Shown: piece by piece, positions 27,543-38,008 of the stretch
Position numbering within the stretch: the first letter of the stretch is position 1
How the letters are laid out: each line of letters starts with the position of its first letter
NCBI RefSeq assembly: GCF_018860765.1
Contig: NZ_JAHKPV010000001.1
Location: forward strand, 981,594-1,045,593
Length of the DNA: 64,000 bases
Reading direction: 5' to 3'
DNA from: Marinobacter salexigens
GTDB lineage: Bacteria > Pseudomonadota > Gammaproteobacteria > Pseudomonadales > Oleiphilaceae
Program-made: the position numbers and the translations under genes
The notes under the pieces: model-generated
Seen by the model: only the letters and a program-made list of their open reading frames with translations
What the model was told of the DNA's origin: nothing
Database searches by the model: none

Positions 27543-28151
27543 ATGAAGAAACTGATCGCAGGATTTGTTTTCGGCCTTGGCCTTACAGCTATGGCGCACG
27601 GAGCAGGGGATCCTGAAGCAGGCAAGCAAGCGGCGGCAGCCTGTCAGGCATGTCACGGCCAGGGTGGAGCCAAGCCAATTATGGGTGCCTATCCGAAAAT
27701 ATCCGGGCTGGGCGAAAAGTATTTGTACAACCAGTTAGTGGCGATCCAAGAAGATGCTCGTCCGATCCCAGAGATGACCGGCCAGCTTACGGGAAAGTCA
27801 AAACAGGAGCTTGAGGATCTTGCAGCTTACTTTGCGAGCCAAGAGATGGTTGTAAGTCAGGCTGACCCAGAATTGGTAGAGAAAGGCGCTGCGCTTTATC
27901 GCGGTGGCAATATGGCCTCTGGCGTTCCAGCCTGTGCGGCGTGCCATAACCCGCAGGGTAAGGGTAACGGGCCTGCCGGCTATCCGCATATTGGTGGCCA
28001 GAATGCAGAGTATCTAGCTAAGCAGCTAGAAGCCTACCGCGATGGTACTCGGGCGAACGGCGCTAATGCGGCGATCATGATGGACGTATCTGCCAGATTG
28101 ACCGATGCGGAAATTGAAGCGGTTTCCAGCTACATTTCTGGTCTGAACTGA
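27543..28151 (+). CDS. Diheme cytochrome c4
   Basis: A 202-aa periplasmic electron carrier with a signal peptide (about 1-20). Two heme-binding motifs are visible, CQACH at 34-38 and CAACH at 131-135, in two similar halves, as in cytochrome c4. Each half has the downstream methionine region expected for an axial ligand. It probably feeds a terminal oxidase. A GAG-rich site precedes the ATG. Confidence 0.93.
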   Translation: MKKLIAGFVFGLGLTAMAHGAGDPEAGKQAAAACQACHGQGGAKPIMGAYPKISGLGEKYLYNQLVAIQEDARPIPEMTGQLTGKSKQELEDLAAYFASQEMVVSQADPELVEKGAALYRGGNMASGVPACAACHNPQGKGNGPAGYPHIGGQNAEYLAKQLEAYRDGTRANGANAAIMMDVSARLTDAEIEAVSSYISGLN

Positions 28152-28173
28152 TATAGGCCTTCTCAGCTTGACG

Positions 28174-28200
28174 AAAAACCCCGCCTTGCGCGGGGTTTTT
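28174..28200. terminator. Terminator after cytochrome c4
   Basis: AAAAACCCCGC (28174-28184) pairs with GCGGGGTTTTT (28190-28200) around a 5-base loop. The U run on the plus strand fits an intrinsic terminator that ends the cytochrome c4 transcript 23 bases past its stop. Confidence 0.88.
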
Positions 28201-28298
28201 CGTCTGTCGATCCTGTAATCCACAAACTGTGGAACTTTTCAGGCTCGGTTGGTCATAATATCCCCTATAACGACACTTATGAATTTTGGAGATACTTC

Positions 28299-28934
28299 AT
28301 GTTTCGAGCACTTAGATCGGTTGGCTTGTTTTTGGTGGTTCTGACCGTATTTGGTCAAGCCAATGCGGCAGACTGGCAGGAAGGAACGCATTACAAAAAG
28401 CTCGACACCCCGGTGCGGACAGATACTGATTCAGGTATCGAGGTTGCAGAGGTTTTCTGGTACGGCTGCCCGCACTGCTATAACTTCAAGCCGCTAGCTG
28501 AGAGCTGGGAAGCCAAAGCTCCGGATGATGTAAATTATGTACGCATTCCTGCGGCTCTGGGGCGCTCCTGGGTTCCCCATGCTCAAGCCTTCTATGCGCT
28601 TGAGGCCATGAACTCGTTAGATAAAGTGCACGATGCCCTGTTTGAAGCATTGGCGGGCCAGCGTCGGCCACTAAATGACGGAGAGTCTCTGGCGAATTTT
28701 GTTGCGGGTCATGGAGTCGATCGTGAGGAGTTTCTGAATAACTTCAACGGTTTTGGTGTCAATGCACGTATGCAGCAGGCTCAGTCCAAAATTCGTGGTG
28801 CGCGCATTACGGGCACACCGACTATGCTGGTGAATGGCAAGTACACGGTTAGTGCGTCCATGGCCGGTAGTCTGGAGGCAGTGCTGGCGGTAGTGGATTA
28901 TTTGGTAGAGAAAGAGCGCTCTGCAGCTAAATAA
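28299..28934 (+). CDS. dsbA: Thiol:disulfide interchange protein DsbA
   Basis: DsbA (211 aa) introduces disulfide bonds into exported proteins in the periplasm. It has a signal peptide (about 1-23), the active site CPHC at 57-60 in FWYGCPHCYNF, and the cis-proline loop TGTPTMLVNGKY near the C-terminus. The endonuclease/phosphatase gene follows after 10 bases, so the two may share a transcript. Confidence 0.94.
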   Translation: MFRALRSVGLFLVVLTVFGQANAADWQEGTHYKKLDTPVRTDTDSGIEVAEVFWYGCPHCYNFKPLAESWEAKAPDDVNYVRIPAALGRSWVPHAQAFYALEAMNSLDKVHDALFEALAGQRRPLNDGESLANFVAGHGVDREEFLNNFNGFGVNARMQQAQSKIRGARITGTPTMLVNGKYTVSASMAGSLEAVLAVVDYLVEKERSAAK

Positions 28935-28944
28935 CAGCAACACT

Positions 28945-29805
28945 ATGTATAAACGCTTCAGGAAGCAGCTTAATGGCATTCTCAGCGCCCGAGATGAGTC
29001 GAAAGGCTCAAACTCGGGCCTTGAGCATGTGCCCGAGTTTGAGCCCCAGCGTCACCTCCGGTTGCTTACGTTTAATATACAAGTGGGTATCAACACCTCC
29101 TCTTACCGTCACTATCTAACCAGAAGCTGGCAGCACTTCCTTCCCCACCGCAATCGCATCGAGAATTTGGATCGCATAGCCTCGTTGCTTAGCAACTACG
29201 ATGTAGTGGCGCTGCAGGAGTGTGACGGAGGGAGTTTACGCAGCGGTCATATCAATCAGGTTCAGTATCTCGCCGAAGCGGCGGGTATTCCTTACTGGCA
29301 TCAACAGTTGAATCGTAACTTGGGCCAGATTGCCCAGCATAGCAACGGCTTGCTGAGCCGGTTCCGGCCCTTGGATGTAAAAGAGTACAAGTTGCCGGGT
29401 CGGCTTCCCGGAAGAGGTGCGATTGTAGCCCGCTATGGCACTGAAGAAGATCCGCTGGTTTTGGTGATGATGCACCTCGCACTGAGTAAGTCGGGGCAGC
29501 AGCGCCAGCTGGGCTTTATCAGCGAGTTGATATCAAAGTACCGGCATGTGGTGTTGATGGGTGATATGAATGCCCATGCTGAGCAGCTGTTAACCCAGAC
29601 CCCGTTGAAAGAGACAGACCTGATACCTCTGCCGGACAGTGCCCACAGCTTTCCAAGCTGGCGGCCCGAGAAGGCGCTGGATCATATTCTGGTGAGTCCA
29701 AGTTTGCAGATAAGAAACTCGGAAGTGGTGAGCTATCCCATGTCCGATCACTTGCCGATTGCTATGGATATAGCGTTGCCAGACGGGTACCTGAAAAAGT
29801 TCTGA
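28945..29805 (+). CDS. Endonuclease/exonuclease/phosphatase family protein
   Basis: A 286-aa predicted metal-dependent phosphoesterase. Typical residues are seen in TFNIQVG (asparagine), VVALQECD (metal glutamate), GDMNAH and SDHLPIAMDI (catalytic histidine). There is no clear signal peptide. Substrate is unknown; DNA, RNA or lipid head groups are all possible in this fold. It is directly downstream of dsbA. Confidence 0.85.
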   Translation: MYKRFRKQLNGILSARDESKGSNSGLEHVPEFEPQRHLRLLTFNIQVGINTSSYRHYLTRSWQHFLPHRNRIENLDRIASLLSNYDVVALQECDGGSLRSGHINQVQYLAEAAGIPYWHQQLNRNLGQIAQHSNGLLSRFRPLDVKEYKLPGRLPGRGAIVARYGTEEDPLVLVMMHLALSKSGQQRQLGFISELISKYRHVVLMGDMNAHAEQLLTQTPLKETDLIPLPDSAHSFPSWRPEKALDHILVSPSLQIRNSEVVSYPMSDHLPIAMDIALPDGYLKKF

Positions 29806-29823
29806 CAAAATCGAAGCACATAC

Positions 29824-29852
29824 AAAAAAACTCGGCAGTGCCGAGTTTTTTT
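29824..29852. terminator. Bidirectional terminator
   Basis: A stem ACTCGGCA/TGCCGAGT with A's before and T's after lies between the convergent phosphoesterase gene and rpmG. It fits an intrinsic terminator in both directions. Confidence 0.9.
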
Positions 29853-29871
29853 GTGGATCCAAGATCAGAAA

Positions 29872-30027
29872 TTACTTGATCTTGGCTTCCTTGTACGCAA
29901 CGTGCTTGCGGACAACCGGATCGTACTTTTTGATCTCGATTTTTTCCGGAGTGTTACGCTTATTCTTCATGGTCGTGTAGAAGTGACCCGTGCCTGCTGA
30001 TGAAACCAGCTTGATTTTTTCGCGCAT
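29872..30027 (-). CDS. rpmG: 50S ribosomal protein L33
   Basis: A 51-aa basic protein translating as [19 protein letters not shown] followed by a KNKRNTPEK segment and ending EAKIK. This is L33 of the large ribosomal subunit. It lacks the paired CxxC motifs of zinc-binding L33 forms. It lies 11 bases downstream of rpmB, the usual rpmB-rpmG order. Confidence 0.95.
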   Translation of the reverse strand: MREKIKLVSSAGTGHFYTTMKNKRNTPEKIEIKKYDPVVRKHVAYKEAKIK

Positions 30028-30038
30028 GATGCGGCTCC

Positions 30039-30275
30039 TTATACTTTCTCGCCGCGGGCACGAAGATCGGCCAATACAGCGTCAATACCATTTTTATCGA
30101 TGATGCGCATACCCTTGGTAGAGGTGCGCAGCCTTACGAAACGCTTTTCAGACTCAACCCAAAAGCGCTTGCTTTGCAGGTTAGGCAGAAAGCGACGACG
30201 GGTGTGGTTCATCGCGTGAGAAACATTGTTACCGGAAACCGGACGCTTACCGGTTACCTGACAAACTCTGGACAT
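30039..30275 (-). CDS. rpmB: 50S ribosomal protein L28
   Basis: L28 (78 aa) of the large ribosomal subunit, starting [21 protein letters not shown] and containing [15 protein letters not shown]. The ATG at 30275 follows a GGAGG site. It forms an operon with rpmG. A good sigma-70 promoter lies about 140 bases upstream, leaving a leader of roughly 130 bases. Confidence 0.95.
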   Translation of the reverse strand: MSRVCQVTGKRPVSGNNVSHAMNHTRRRFLPNLQSKRFWVESEKRFVRLRTSTKGMRIIDKNGIDAVLADLRARGEKV

Positions 30276-30415
30276 ACTTGCCTCCGACCTGAGCAATGGT
30301 CTTAATAAATACGAATTCGATTTTAATGCGTCTCTGGTTGCCGAGGAACGGTTAAGTTCCCGTTTGCGCCCCTGAACTGAACGCTGCTCGCCAGACGCCG
30401 CCAGAAAGGGACGCT

Positions 30416-30444
30416 TTTATACCAGAACCAGCCCCCCAACGCAA
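30416..30444 (-). promoter_or_regulatory. Sigma-70 promoter for rpmB-rpmG
   Basis: On the minus strand TTGCGT (30439-30444) and TATAAA (30416-30421) are separated by exactly 17 bases. They face rpmB. Transcription would begin near 30409, giving a leader of about 134 bases before the rpmB ATG. Confidence 0.6.
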
Positions 30445-30492
30445 AAAATTGTTGGGAATTTGGCCAGTTTTCCTGCATTCGCCTAGGATGGC

Positions 30493-31167
30493 TTACATCA
30501 ATCCACGTTCTGCGAGCGATATTACCTCACCGTGGCCCACTACCATATGGTCAAGAACCCTGATATCCACAAGGCCAAGCGCTTCTTTTAAGCGTCTGGT
30601 TAGGGAAATATCAGCCTGACTGGGTTCGGCGACGCCGGAAGGGTGGTTGTGGGCAAAGATAACGGCGGCGGCATTATCTTCCAAAGCTTGACGTACAACC
30701 TCCCGAGGATATACGGCGGCTCCGTCAATGGTGCCCCGAAACAACTCTCGGTACTGGATAACCCGGTGCCTGTTGTCCAGAAATAGACCCGCGAAAACTT
30801 CGTGGGGGTAGGTGCCCAGCCGGCTTGTGAGAAAGCGCCGGGTATCCTCTGGTGAGCGCAACGGGTCACCTTGGCGCAAGGGTTCATCCATTACTCGCCG
30901 GGCCATTTCCATAGCAGCTTGAACCTGTGAGTATTTCGCGGTGCCTAGCCCTTTTACGTCGCAAAACTGTCTGCGGGAGGCCGTCAGTAGCCCGCGCAAG
31001 CCGGAAAATTCCTGCAAAAGAAAGCGTGAGAGCTCCATAACTGGCATACCGCTTGTGCCGGTGCGTAGAAAAATAGCCAGTAGCTCTGCGTCAGAGAGGC
31101 TTTCGGCGCCGTGGGCGAGCAATCGTTCACGGGGGCGCTCATCCATGGGCCAGATGGTATCGGTCAT
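30493..31167 (-). CDS. radC: RadC family JAB-domain protein
   Basis: A 224-aa protein with an N-terminal helix-hairpin-helix-like part and a C-terminal JAB/MPN metal domain. The metal motif is [15 protein letters not shown] near residues 172-186. The family was once linked to DNA repair, but its true role is unsettled. It is divergent from coaBC, a very common arrangement in gammaproteobacteria. AAGGA precedes the ATG. Confidence 0.92.
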   Translation of the reverse strand: MTDTIWPMDERPRERLLAHGAESLSDAELLAIFLRTGTSGMPVMELSRFLLQEFSGLRGLLTASRRQFCDVKGLGTAKYSQVQAAMEMARRVMDEPLRQGDPLRSPEDTRRFLTSRLGTYPHEVFAGLFLDNRHRVIQYRELFRGTIDGAAVYPREVVRQALEDNAAAVIFAHNHPSGVAEPSQADISLTRRLKEALGLVDIRVLDHMVVGHGEVISLAERGLM

Positions 31168-31342
31168 TTTGGCTTCCTTGCATAGTGATTGAAGGGGTTA
31201 GCGCTTCCTGTGCGCTTTCCATTTACACAGATTACTCCAAAAAGTAACAATCGGTAAACGTGCGGAGGGTCATGCAGGCTGTCGGTATGGCCAGAGCATG
31301 CTATCTTATAAGCCTTTCATTTTAAGCGGATACGGAGCCTTT

Positions 31343-32542
31343 ATGGCCGTCAGAAACATCCTGCTGGGCATAACCGGCGGCATTGCAGCCTATAAAAGTG
31401 CCGAACTTGTGCGCCTGCTTAAAAAGGCTGGCTACGGGGTGAGGGTAGTTATGACCCAAGGGGCGGAAGCCTTCGTGACGCCTCTGACTTTTCAGGCCCT
31501 CAGTGGTGAGCCGGTGCGTACGTCTTTGCTTGACCCAGAAGCCGAAGCTGGTATGGGGCATATAGAACTGGCGAAATGGGCTGATCAGGTGGTTATTGCA
31601 CCTGCCTCCGCAGATTTTATCGCAAGGCTCGCTCAAGGAATGGCTAACGACCTGCTAACGACGGTCTGTTGTGCAACCGTCGCCCCAATTGCCGTCGCGC
31701 CAGCCATGAATCAGGCAATGTGGAGCAACGAGCGCACCCAGCGCAATATTCGTTTGCTGGCGAGCGATTCGCAAATTACGCTCTGGGGGCCGGATCAAGG
31801 TGAGCAAGCCTGCGGCGATAATGGGCCAGGGCGCATGATTGAGGCCGCAATGATTGCTGACCTGATTATGGACAAGCAACATGGTGATAAAGGGCTTGCA
31901 GGAAAGCGTGTCGTTATCACCGCAGGCCCAACCCGTGAGCCGATCGATCCGGTGCGCTATATCAGCAACCACAGTTCGGGCAAGATGGGCTACGCACTGG
32001 CGGTGGCTGCAAGAGATGCTGGTGCCAAGGTTGTTCTGGTTAGCGGGCCGGTCAACTTGGAGTCTCCGGCGGGTGTCGACGTTCGCGCTGTAATTACAGC
32101 CGAGGATATGTTGAAGGCAGCTTCGTTAGCCGTTGATGAAGGCTGCGATTTGTTTGTCGCAACTGCGGCAGTGGCGGATTATCGGCCTGAAAATTGCGCC
32201 AGCGACAAGATCAAAAAGTCCAGTGAGACCATGGCCCTACCTCTCACGCGTAATCCCGACACATTAGCGACTATTGCAGGGCGCTCAGATGCGCCATTCA
32301 CGGTGGGCTTTGCCGCTGAGACCTCCGACGTTGCTCATTACGCCAAAGACAAAATGCAGCGCAAAAATTTGCGCATGATTGTTGCCAACGATGTGTCGGC
32401 GCCGGGGTTAGGCTTTAACAGTGATGACAACGCGGTGACGGTATTCTGGTCGGGTGGGCAGGAAACGATAGGCCCAGACACTAAAAAACGTATTGCCTCA
32501 CGCTTAATAGAGCTTATTGGCGAACGGCTGAAGCAGGAATAA
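31343..32542 (+). CDS. coaBC: Bifunctional phosphopantothenoylcysteine decarboxylase / phosphopantothenate-cysteine ligase
   Basis: CoaBC (399 aa) adds cysteine to phosphopantothenate and decarboxylates the product, two steps in coenzyme A synthesis. The flavin-binding CoaC half begins [20 protein letters not shown] and has the APAMNQAMW motif. The CoaB half has [25 protein letters not shown] split over its start and a VANDVS segment. The ATG at 31343 has a GGAG site; an in-frame start at 31298 is weaker. dut follows one base after the stop. Confidence 0.95.
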   Translation: MAVRNILLGITGGIAAYKSAELVRLLKKAGYGVRVVMTQGAEAFVTPLTFQALSGEPVRTSLLDPEAEAGMGHIELAKWADQVVIAPASADFIARLAQGMANDLLTTVCCATVAPIAVAPAMNQAMWSNERTQRNIRLLASDSQITLWGPDQGEQACGDNGPGRMIEAAMIADLIMDKQHGDKGLAGKRVVITAGPTREPIDPVRYISNHSSGKMGYALAVAARDAGAKVVLVSGPVNLESPAGVDVRAVITAEDMLKAASLAVDEGCDLFVATAAVADYRPENCASDKIKKSSETMALPLTRNPDTLATIAGRSDAPFTVGFAAETSDVAHYAKDKMQRKNLRMIVANDVSAPGLGFNSDDNAVTVFWSGGQETIGPDTKKRIASRLIELIGERLKQE

Positions 32543-32543
32543 T

Positions 32544-33005
32544 ATGAGCAAAAAGAATTTACAGGTGCGCATTCTCGATGACCGGATTGGTAACGACATT
32601 GCTTTCCCCGAGTACGCCACAAAAGGCTCTGCCGGTCTCGATTTGCGGGCCTGCCTCGATAGCCCTATTACATTAGCGCCAGGCGAAACAACATTAATTC
32701 AAACCGGGCTTTCCATCCACATTGCCGACCCATCTCTGGCCGCGATGATTCTGCCCCGAAGTGGGCTGGGGCACAAACACGGTATTGTGCTGGGTAATTT
32801 GGTAGGTTTGATTGATTCCGATTATCAGGGTGAGTTGATGGTGTCCTGTTGGAATCGTGGCAATGCAGCCTTTACGGTAGAAGTTGGGGAACGCATAGCC
32901 CAGCTGGTGCTGGTGCCGGTCATTCAAGCCGACTTTGAAATAGTTTCGGAGTTTGATGCCAGTTTAAGGGGTGAGGGCGGATTTGGTTCTACCGGAACCC
33001 GGTAA
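32544..33005 (+). CDS. dut: dUTP diphosphatase
   Basis: Trimeric dUTPase (153 aa) hydrolyses dUTP to dUMP, which keeps uracil out of DNA. All five motifs can be followed: [41 protein letters not shown], and the C-terminal [10 protein letters not shown]. It is one base from coaBC, the standard coaBC-dut-algC order. Confidence 0.96.
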   Translation: MSKKNLQVRILDDRIGNDIAFPEYATKGSAGLDLRACLDSPITLAPGETTLIQTGLSIHIADPSLAAMILPRSGLGHKHGIVLGNLVGLIDSDYQGELMVSCWNRGNAAFTVEVGERIAQLVLVPVIQADFEIVSEFDASLRGEGGFGSTGTR

Positions 33006-33096
33006 CCTTAAGCCTTAACGCAGAAACCTGTCGCGGCGTCTATACTTTGCCGATACGTGCTTGTCCAGGACAAAAAGATAATTCGCAGGATGAACT

Positions 33097-35754
33097 ATGA
33101 AGCTGGGTAAGAAGAAGTCGTCTGAAGCAACTGCTGATGAGCAACCGGCTACCAAAGCAGAAAAAAAACCGAAAGCCCGGGCTACTGCAGGCTCTAAGCT
33201 GAAACACCTTGGCTCGACGGCTATAAAGCAGTCGTTGGTTGTTTTTGCGGCGGGACTGGTTGCTGTGGTTCTAATACATTTTCTGGTGTTGCAGCCAGCT
33301 GGCGACAAGCGTTTTAACGCTTGGAAAAGTGTAGAAGCCGACGCTGCCGCTCAGCGCATAGGCCAATACCTGACATTGATGCAGCAGAGCGTCAATGGTT
33401 TGGCAACCCAACCTCACGTGGTGGGCGCGCTAATTGGAGGTGGGAATTCCGGGGCCGTTCAGCAGAGGCTAGCCACCGCTTTGCCGGGCGTGCAGGCGGT
33501 GTTCCTGTTCCCCTATCGCCAAGTTCCGCGGACCGGCAGCGATCTGCTTGGCTTCGCCGGGCTAGAGTTGGCCCGACGGGCTGAAAATAGCCAGCCCTTG
33601 CACCCGGATGCCTTCCCCCGTGAAAACCGCTGGTATGTGCAAATGGCAGCGCCAGTGCGCAATCCGTCCAGCAAGGCTATTGTAGGTAGCCTTCTGGTGG
33701 TTTTTGATGCCTCTGTGCTGCAGCCACTGCTTTCCGTGGTTAATACGCAGCTAGGGGGTGAGCTGGCGTTGATACAAACCGTTTCCGGCGCCCCCCGTAC
33801 GTTTGTCAGTAGCGGCACAAGTACAGGCGTAGCCGCAAGCGCTGCGGAGACCAGAGTCCTCGCTAACCCCGATTGGAGCATTACCTATAAGCCGGGTGCT
33901 TTGCCAGCGCCACCGGTTAACATTCTACTACTCGCACTGCTAGTTGGGGTGCCTGTACTCATAGCCGCCATAGTGGTTTGGGTGTTGTTGGTTAGTGCTC
34001 AAAAGAGCCTGCGTCACGAAGTAACCAGCCTCGTTCAGTGGGCCCACAAAGTATTTAGTGGTGAACGACAAAAACTGCCCAATTTCCAGTGGGGTATAGT
34101 GGGATCCACCTCGGAGGTGCTTTACAGGTTGTCGCAAGTTGTGGATAAACGTCTGGCGAAGTCTTCCGAGAAGACCAAACCAATGCCTGCTGCTCCTGCA
34201 AAGGGTGCAAGAGTGGTTGAAACAGACGATGCCGAACCGCTGTTTCAAGATAAAGAGCTGCCAGACATTGATATGCTCGATGGTGATGAAGATGTCTTAG
34301 GCTTTGGCAGCAGTAGTGACGAAAGCTCATTTTTTAGCGACGAAGATATACTGGGAGTTGAAGAGTCCAGCGAGCCCGCTATTGAAATATCGCCCAATAT
34401 ATTCCGGGCTTACGATATCCGTGGCATCGTTGGGGAGACGCTTTCGGCAGCCATTGTCGAGAGAATTGGCGCCGCTATAGGCTCAGAAGCTATAAGCCGC
34501 GGTCTGGCATCGCTATGCATAGGTTACGATGGTCGACACTCAAGTCCTGAGCTGGCGGATGCGCTCGCCAGAGGGGTTATGGCATCGGGCTGTAACGTTA
34601 TCCATGTGGGTGCGGTACCGACACCTGTGTTGTATTTCGCAACCCATCATCTTGAGAACGGCTCGGGTGTGATGGTAACGGGCAGTCACAACCCGGCAAA
34701 CTACAACGGCCTCAAAATCATGTTGGGGGGCGAAACCCTCTCCGGCGACGCAATCATGTCTCTGTTCCAACGCATAAAGTCGGGTAATCTCGCCGCTGGC
34801 CGGGGCACTCAATCGTCTGAGGATGTGCGTCGGGCGTATCTTGATCGCATCGTGGGTGATATTGCCGTTGCTGCACCACTCAAAGTGGTTGTCGATGCAG
34901 GTAATGGTATTGCAGGCGAGCTGGGCCCCATGCTGATTGAAGAGCTTGGTTGCGAAGTGGTCCCGCTGTACTGTGAAGTTGATGGAGATTTCCCAAATCA
35001 TCACCCGGATCCCGGCAAGCCAGCCAACCTTGCAGACTTGATTGAAAGAGTCAAAGCGGAAGGTGCAGATCTTGGTGTGGCCTTTGATGGCGATGGTGAC
35101 CGCCTGGGTCTGGTGACCAATACTGGCAAGATTATCTGGCCGGACCGTTTGTTGATGCTGTTTGCCCGTGATGTGGTTTCACGGAACCCCGGCGCGGATG
35201 TGCTGTACGATGTGAAATGCAGCCGTCGGCTTGCCGGCGTGATTTCGGAATCTGGCGGGCGTCCCATTATGTGGAAGACCGGCCATTCACTGATGAAGGC
35301 CAAAATGAAAGAAACCGGTGCCCTGTTGGCCGGTGAGATGAGTGGCCATATTTTCTTTGCAGAGCGCTGGTACGGCTTTGATGACGGACTATACGCTGCC
35401 GCCAGACTTCTTGAGATACTGGGTATTGAGGACCGTCACAGTGAAGAAGTGTTTGAAGACTTCCCTGAGGACATCAGTACACCGGAGCTCAATGTAGAGG
35501 TCACCGAAAGCAGCAAGTTCTCGATTATGGAGAAGCTGGGCCAAGAGGGAGAATTTGGCGACGGCAATATCAGCACCATAGACGGCATTCGAGTGGATTA
35601 TGCAGACGGCTGGGGATTATGTCGGGCTTCTAATACTACGCCAGTTTTAGTGCTTCGCTTCGAAGCCGAAACAGAAGAAGCTCTGTCGCGGATAAAAAAC
35701 ATTTTCCGGAGCCAGCTACAAAAGGTAGCACCGGACCTTATGGCTGAGTTCTGA
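33097..35754 (+). CDS. algC: Phosphomannomutase/phosphoglucomutase with membrane-anchored N-terminal domain
   Basis: This 885-aa protein fuses an N-terminal membrane module to an AlgC hexose-phosphate mutase. Two hydrophobic segments (about 45-70 and 275-300) flank a predicted periplasmic domain. An acidic linker (about 360-425) leads to the mutase. The catalytic phosphoserine is Ser530 in VTGSHNPANYNG, the metal loop is FDGDGDRLG, and GEMSGHIFF is the sugar-binding loop. AlgC supplies mannose- and glucose-1-phosphate for exopolysaccharide and LPS. Pseudomonas AlgC has a similar long form in current gene models. Confidence 0.92.
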   Translation: MKLGKKKSSEATADEQPATKAEKKPKARATAGSKLKHLGSTAIKQSLVVFAAGLVAVVLIHFLVLQPAGDKRFNAWKSVEADAAAQRIGQYLTLMQQSVNGLATQPHVVGALIGGGNSGAVQQRLATALPGVQAVFLFPYRQVPRTGSDLLGFAGLELARRAENSQPLHPDAFPRENRWYVQMAAPVRNPSSKAIVGSLLVVFDASVLQPLLSVVNTQLGGELALIQTVSGAPRTFVSSGTSTGVAASAAETRVLANPDWSITYKPGALPAPPVNILLLALLVGVPVLIAAIVVWVLLVSAQKSLRHEVTSLVQWAHKVFSGERQKLPNFQWGIVGSTSEVLYRLSQVVDKRLAKSSEKTKPMPAAPAKGARVVETDDAEPLFQDKELPDIDMLDGDEDVLGFGSSSDESSFFSDEDILGVEESSEPAIEISPNIFRAYDIRGIVGETLSAAIVERIGAAIGSEAISRGLASLCIGYDGRHSSPELADALARGVMASGCNVIHVGAVPTPVLYFATHHLENGSGVMVTGSHNPANYNGLKIMLGGETLSGDAIMSLFQRIKSGNLAAGRGTQSSEDVRRAYLDRIVGDIAVAAPLKVVVDAGNGIAGELGPMLIEELGCEVVPLYCEVDGDFPNHHPDPGKPANLADLIERVKAEGADLGVAFDGDGDRLGLVTNTGKIIWPDRLLMLFARDVVSRNPGADVLYDVKCSRRLAGVISESGGRPIMWKTGHSLMKAKMKETGALLAGEMSGHIFFAERWYGFDDGLYAAARLLEILGIEDRHSEEVFEDFPEDISTPELNVEVTESSKFSIMEKLGQEGEFGDGNISTIDGIRVDYADGWGLCRASNTTPVLVLRFEAETEEALSRIKNIFRSQLQKVAPDLMAEF

Positions 35755-35797
35755 TGCTTAACCCCTAAGGCTTTTTATTTTGATTTTGATCTATTAA

Positions 35798-36703
<906 letters not shown>

Positions 36704-36727
36704 CGGCGCCGCTTAAGGAATTTTTGG

Positions 36728-37981
36728 ATGAAACGCCTGTTCACAACTCTGGTACTGGCTGCTCTGATTGGATTTGTCGCATTCAAGGCCGGAGTTTGGT
36801 GGCTGGCGGATCAACGTATGGCGGAAGCGCGTCAGGCGCTCAGCGAGACCGGTGTTTTAGAGCGTGGTAAAATTGGCTCGGGCATCGAAGGCCGTCTGGT
36901 TTTATCCGGAGCCGCTTGGCAAGGTTTTGAGCTTACCCAGCCGCTGGTCATTGGCCGCGCGGAATTCGACGCCGGCTCCCCTGTTACTTTGCTCGAAGCA
37001 CTTGTTAATCCAGCTAACTTGCCAGCCAATTGGTCGTTGCAAGCTGAAGGATTGGAATTGGTGCTTGAGGCAACCATGTTCCGCAACTGGGTAACGGCAG
37101 GAGGCGTAGAGGGTCGCGAACACGCAGCCTTGTTCGCACTTCCTTGTGCGCCAGATCCGCGCCAGCAGCTGGGTAGTGGCGACCTTTTGCGCATGGGCAT
37201 CACCCGCTTGACCGGCGAGTTGGTTCTGAGCCAGACACCCGAACAGCTTCATCTTGAACTAAATTCGGCCAATACCGGCAGTCTGGAGATTAACTGGCCG
37301 GGCGCCCGTATCAGTTTAGTGTCTCCTGAAACGACTTTAACGAGTTCGACCCAACCCCTAGAAGTTACTCTACGAGACGGCGGGCTTATGCGCCGGGTTG
37401 CAGCTTATTGCGCCAGAGAGGCGGGGCTAGAGGCATCGCAATGGGCGGGACGAGCGCTGGCAACATTTGAAGGTGGATTGAAAGCTCGAGGCTGGCGCCC
37501 CAGCAGTCAATTATTGGCGCTCTACCGGCAGTGGTTGCTTGAGGGCGGAGAAATAACAGCCTCTGTGCAATCGGGCTCTGAAACCCTCGGAGTACCCGTA
37601 CGCGCAATGGGTGAAAGTGCGGACGGCGCTTTGGCCTGGGCAGTGGAATACAATGGTGCCATGGTACCGGATGTGTTTCTGCAAAAAGCGGAACCCGCTG
37701 TACAGGAACCACCCAAAGCGGCGTTAGAGCCAGTTGTCCCAAGCGAAAACTCAAATGTTGCTAGCTGGCACCCGGAAAACCTTGAGACGGCAACTGCATG
37801 GGTTGGCCGTGTGGTTCGGGTGACGCTTTCGAACGGTAATTTGGTGAAAGGCCGCTTGGCGAGTGCTGACGAACAGGAACTGGAAGTTGCCCGTGAAATG
37901 GCGGGTGGTGAGGTGGGCTACCCCATTGCTATTCGAGCAATTACAGCATTTGAAGTCTGGCGGCGCGGCCAGACACAGTAA
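36728..37981 (+). CDS. Membrane-anchored protein of unknown function between argB and argE
   Basis: A 417-aa protein with a hydrophobic N-terminus (about 5-27) and a mostly soluble exported part. Residues about 358-415 (WVGRVVRVTLSNGNLVKGRLA...) look like a small SH3/Sm-like beta-barrel. I cannot name a family for the rest. It lies 24 bases after argB and 27 bases before argE, so it is probably co-transcribed, but nothing ties it to arginine synthesis biochemically. Confidence 0.7.
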   Translation: MKRLFTTLVLAALIGFVAFKAGVWWLADQRMAEARQALSETGVLERGKIGSGIEGRLVLSGAAWQGFELTQPLVIGRAEFDAGSPVTLLEALVNPANLPANWSLQAEGLELVLEATMFRNWVTAGGVEGREHAALFALPCAPDPRQQLGSGDLLRMGITRLTGELVLSQTPEQLHLELNSANTGSLEINWPGARISLVSPETTLTSSTQPLEVTLRDGGLMRRVAAYCAREAGLEASQWAGRALATFEGGLKARGWRPSSQLLALYRQWLLEGGEITASVQSGSETLGVPVRAMGESADGALAWAVEYNGAMVPDVFLQKAEPAVQEPPKAALEPVVPSENSNVASWHPENLETATAWVGRVVRVTLSNGNLVKGRLASADEQELEVAREMAGGEVGYPIAIRAITAFEVWRRGQTQ

Positions 37982-38008
37982 CGCTCTGGCCCGGAACGAG
38001 GAGACATA

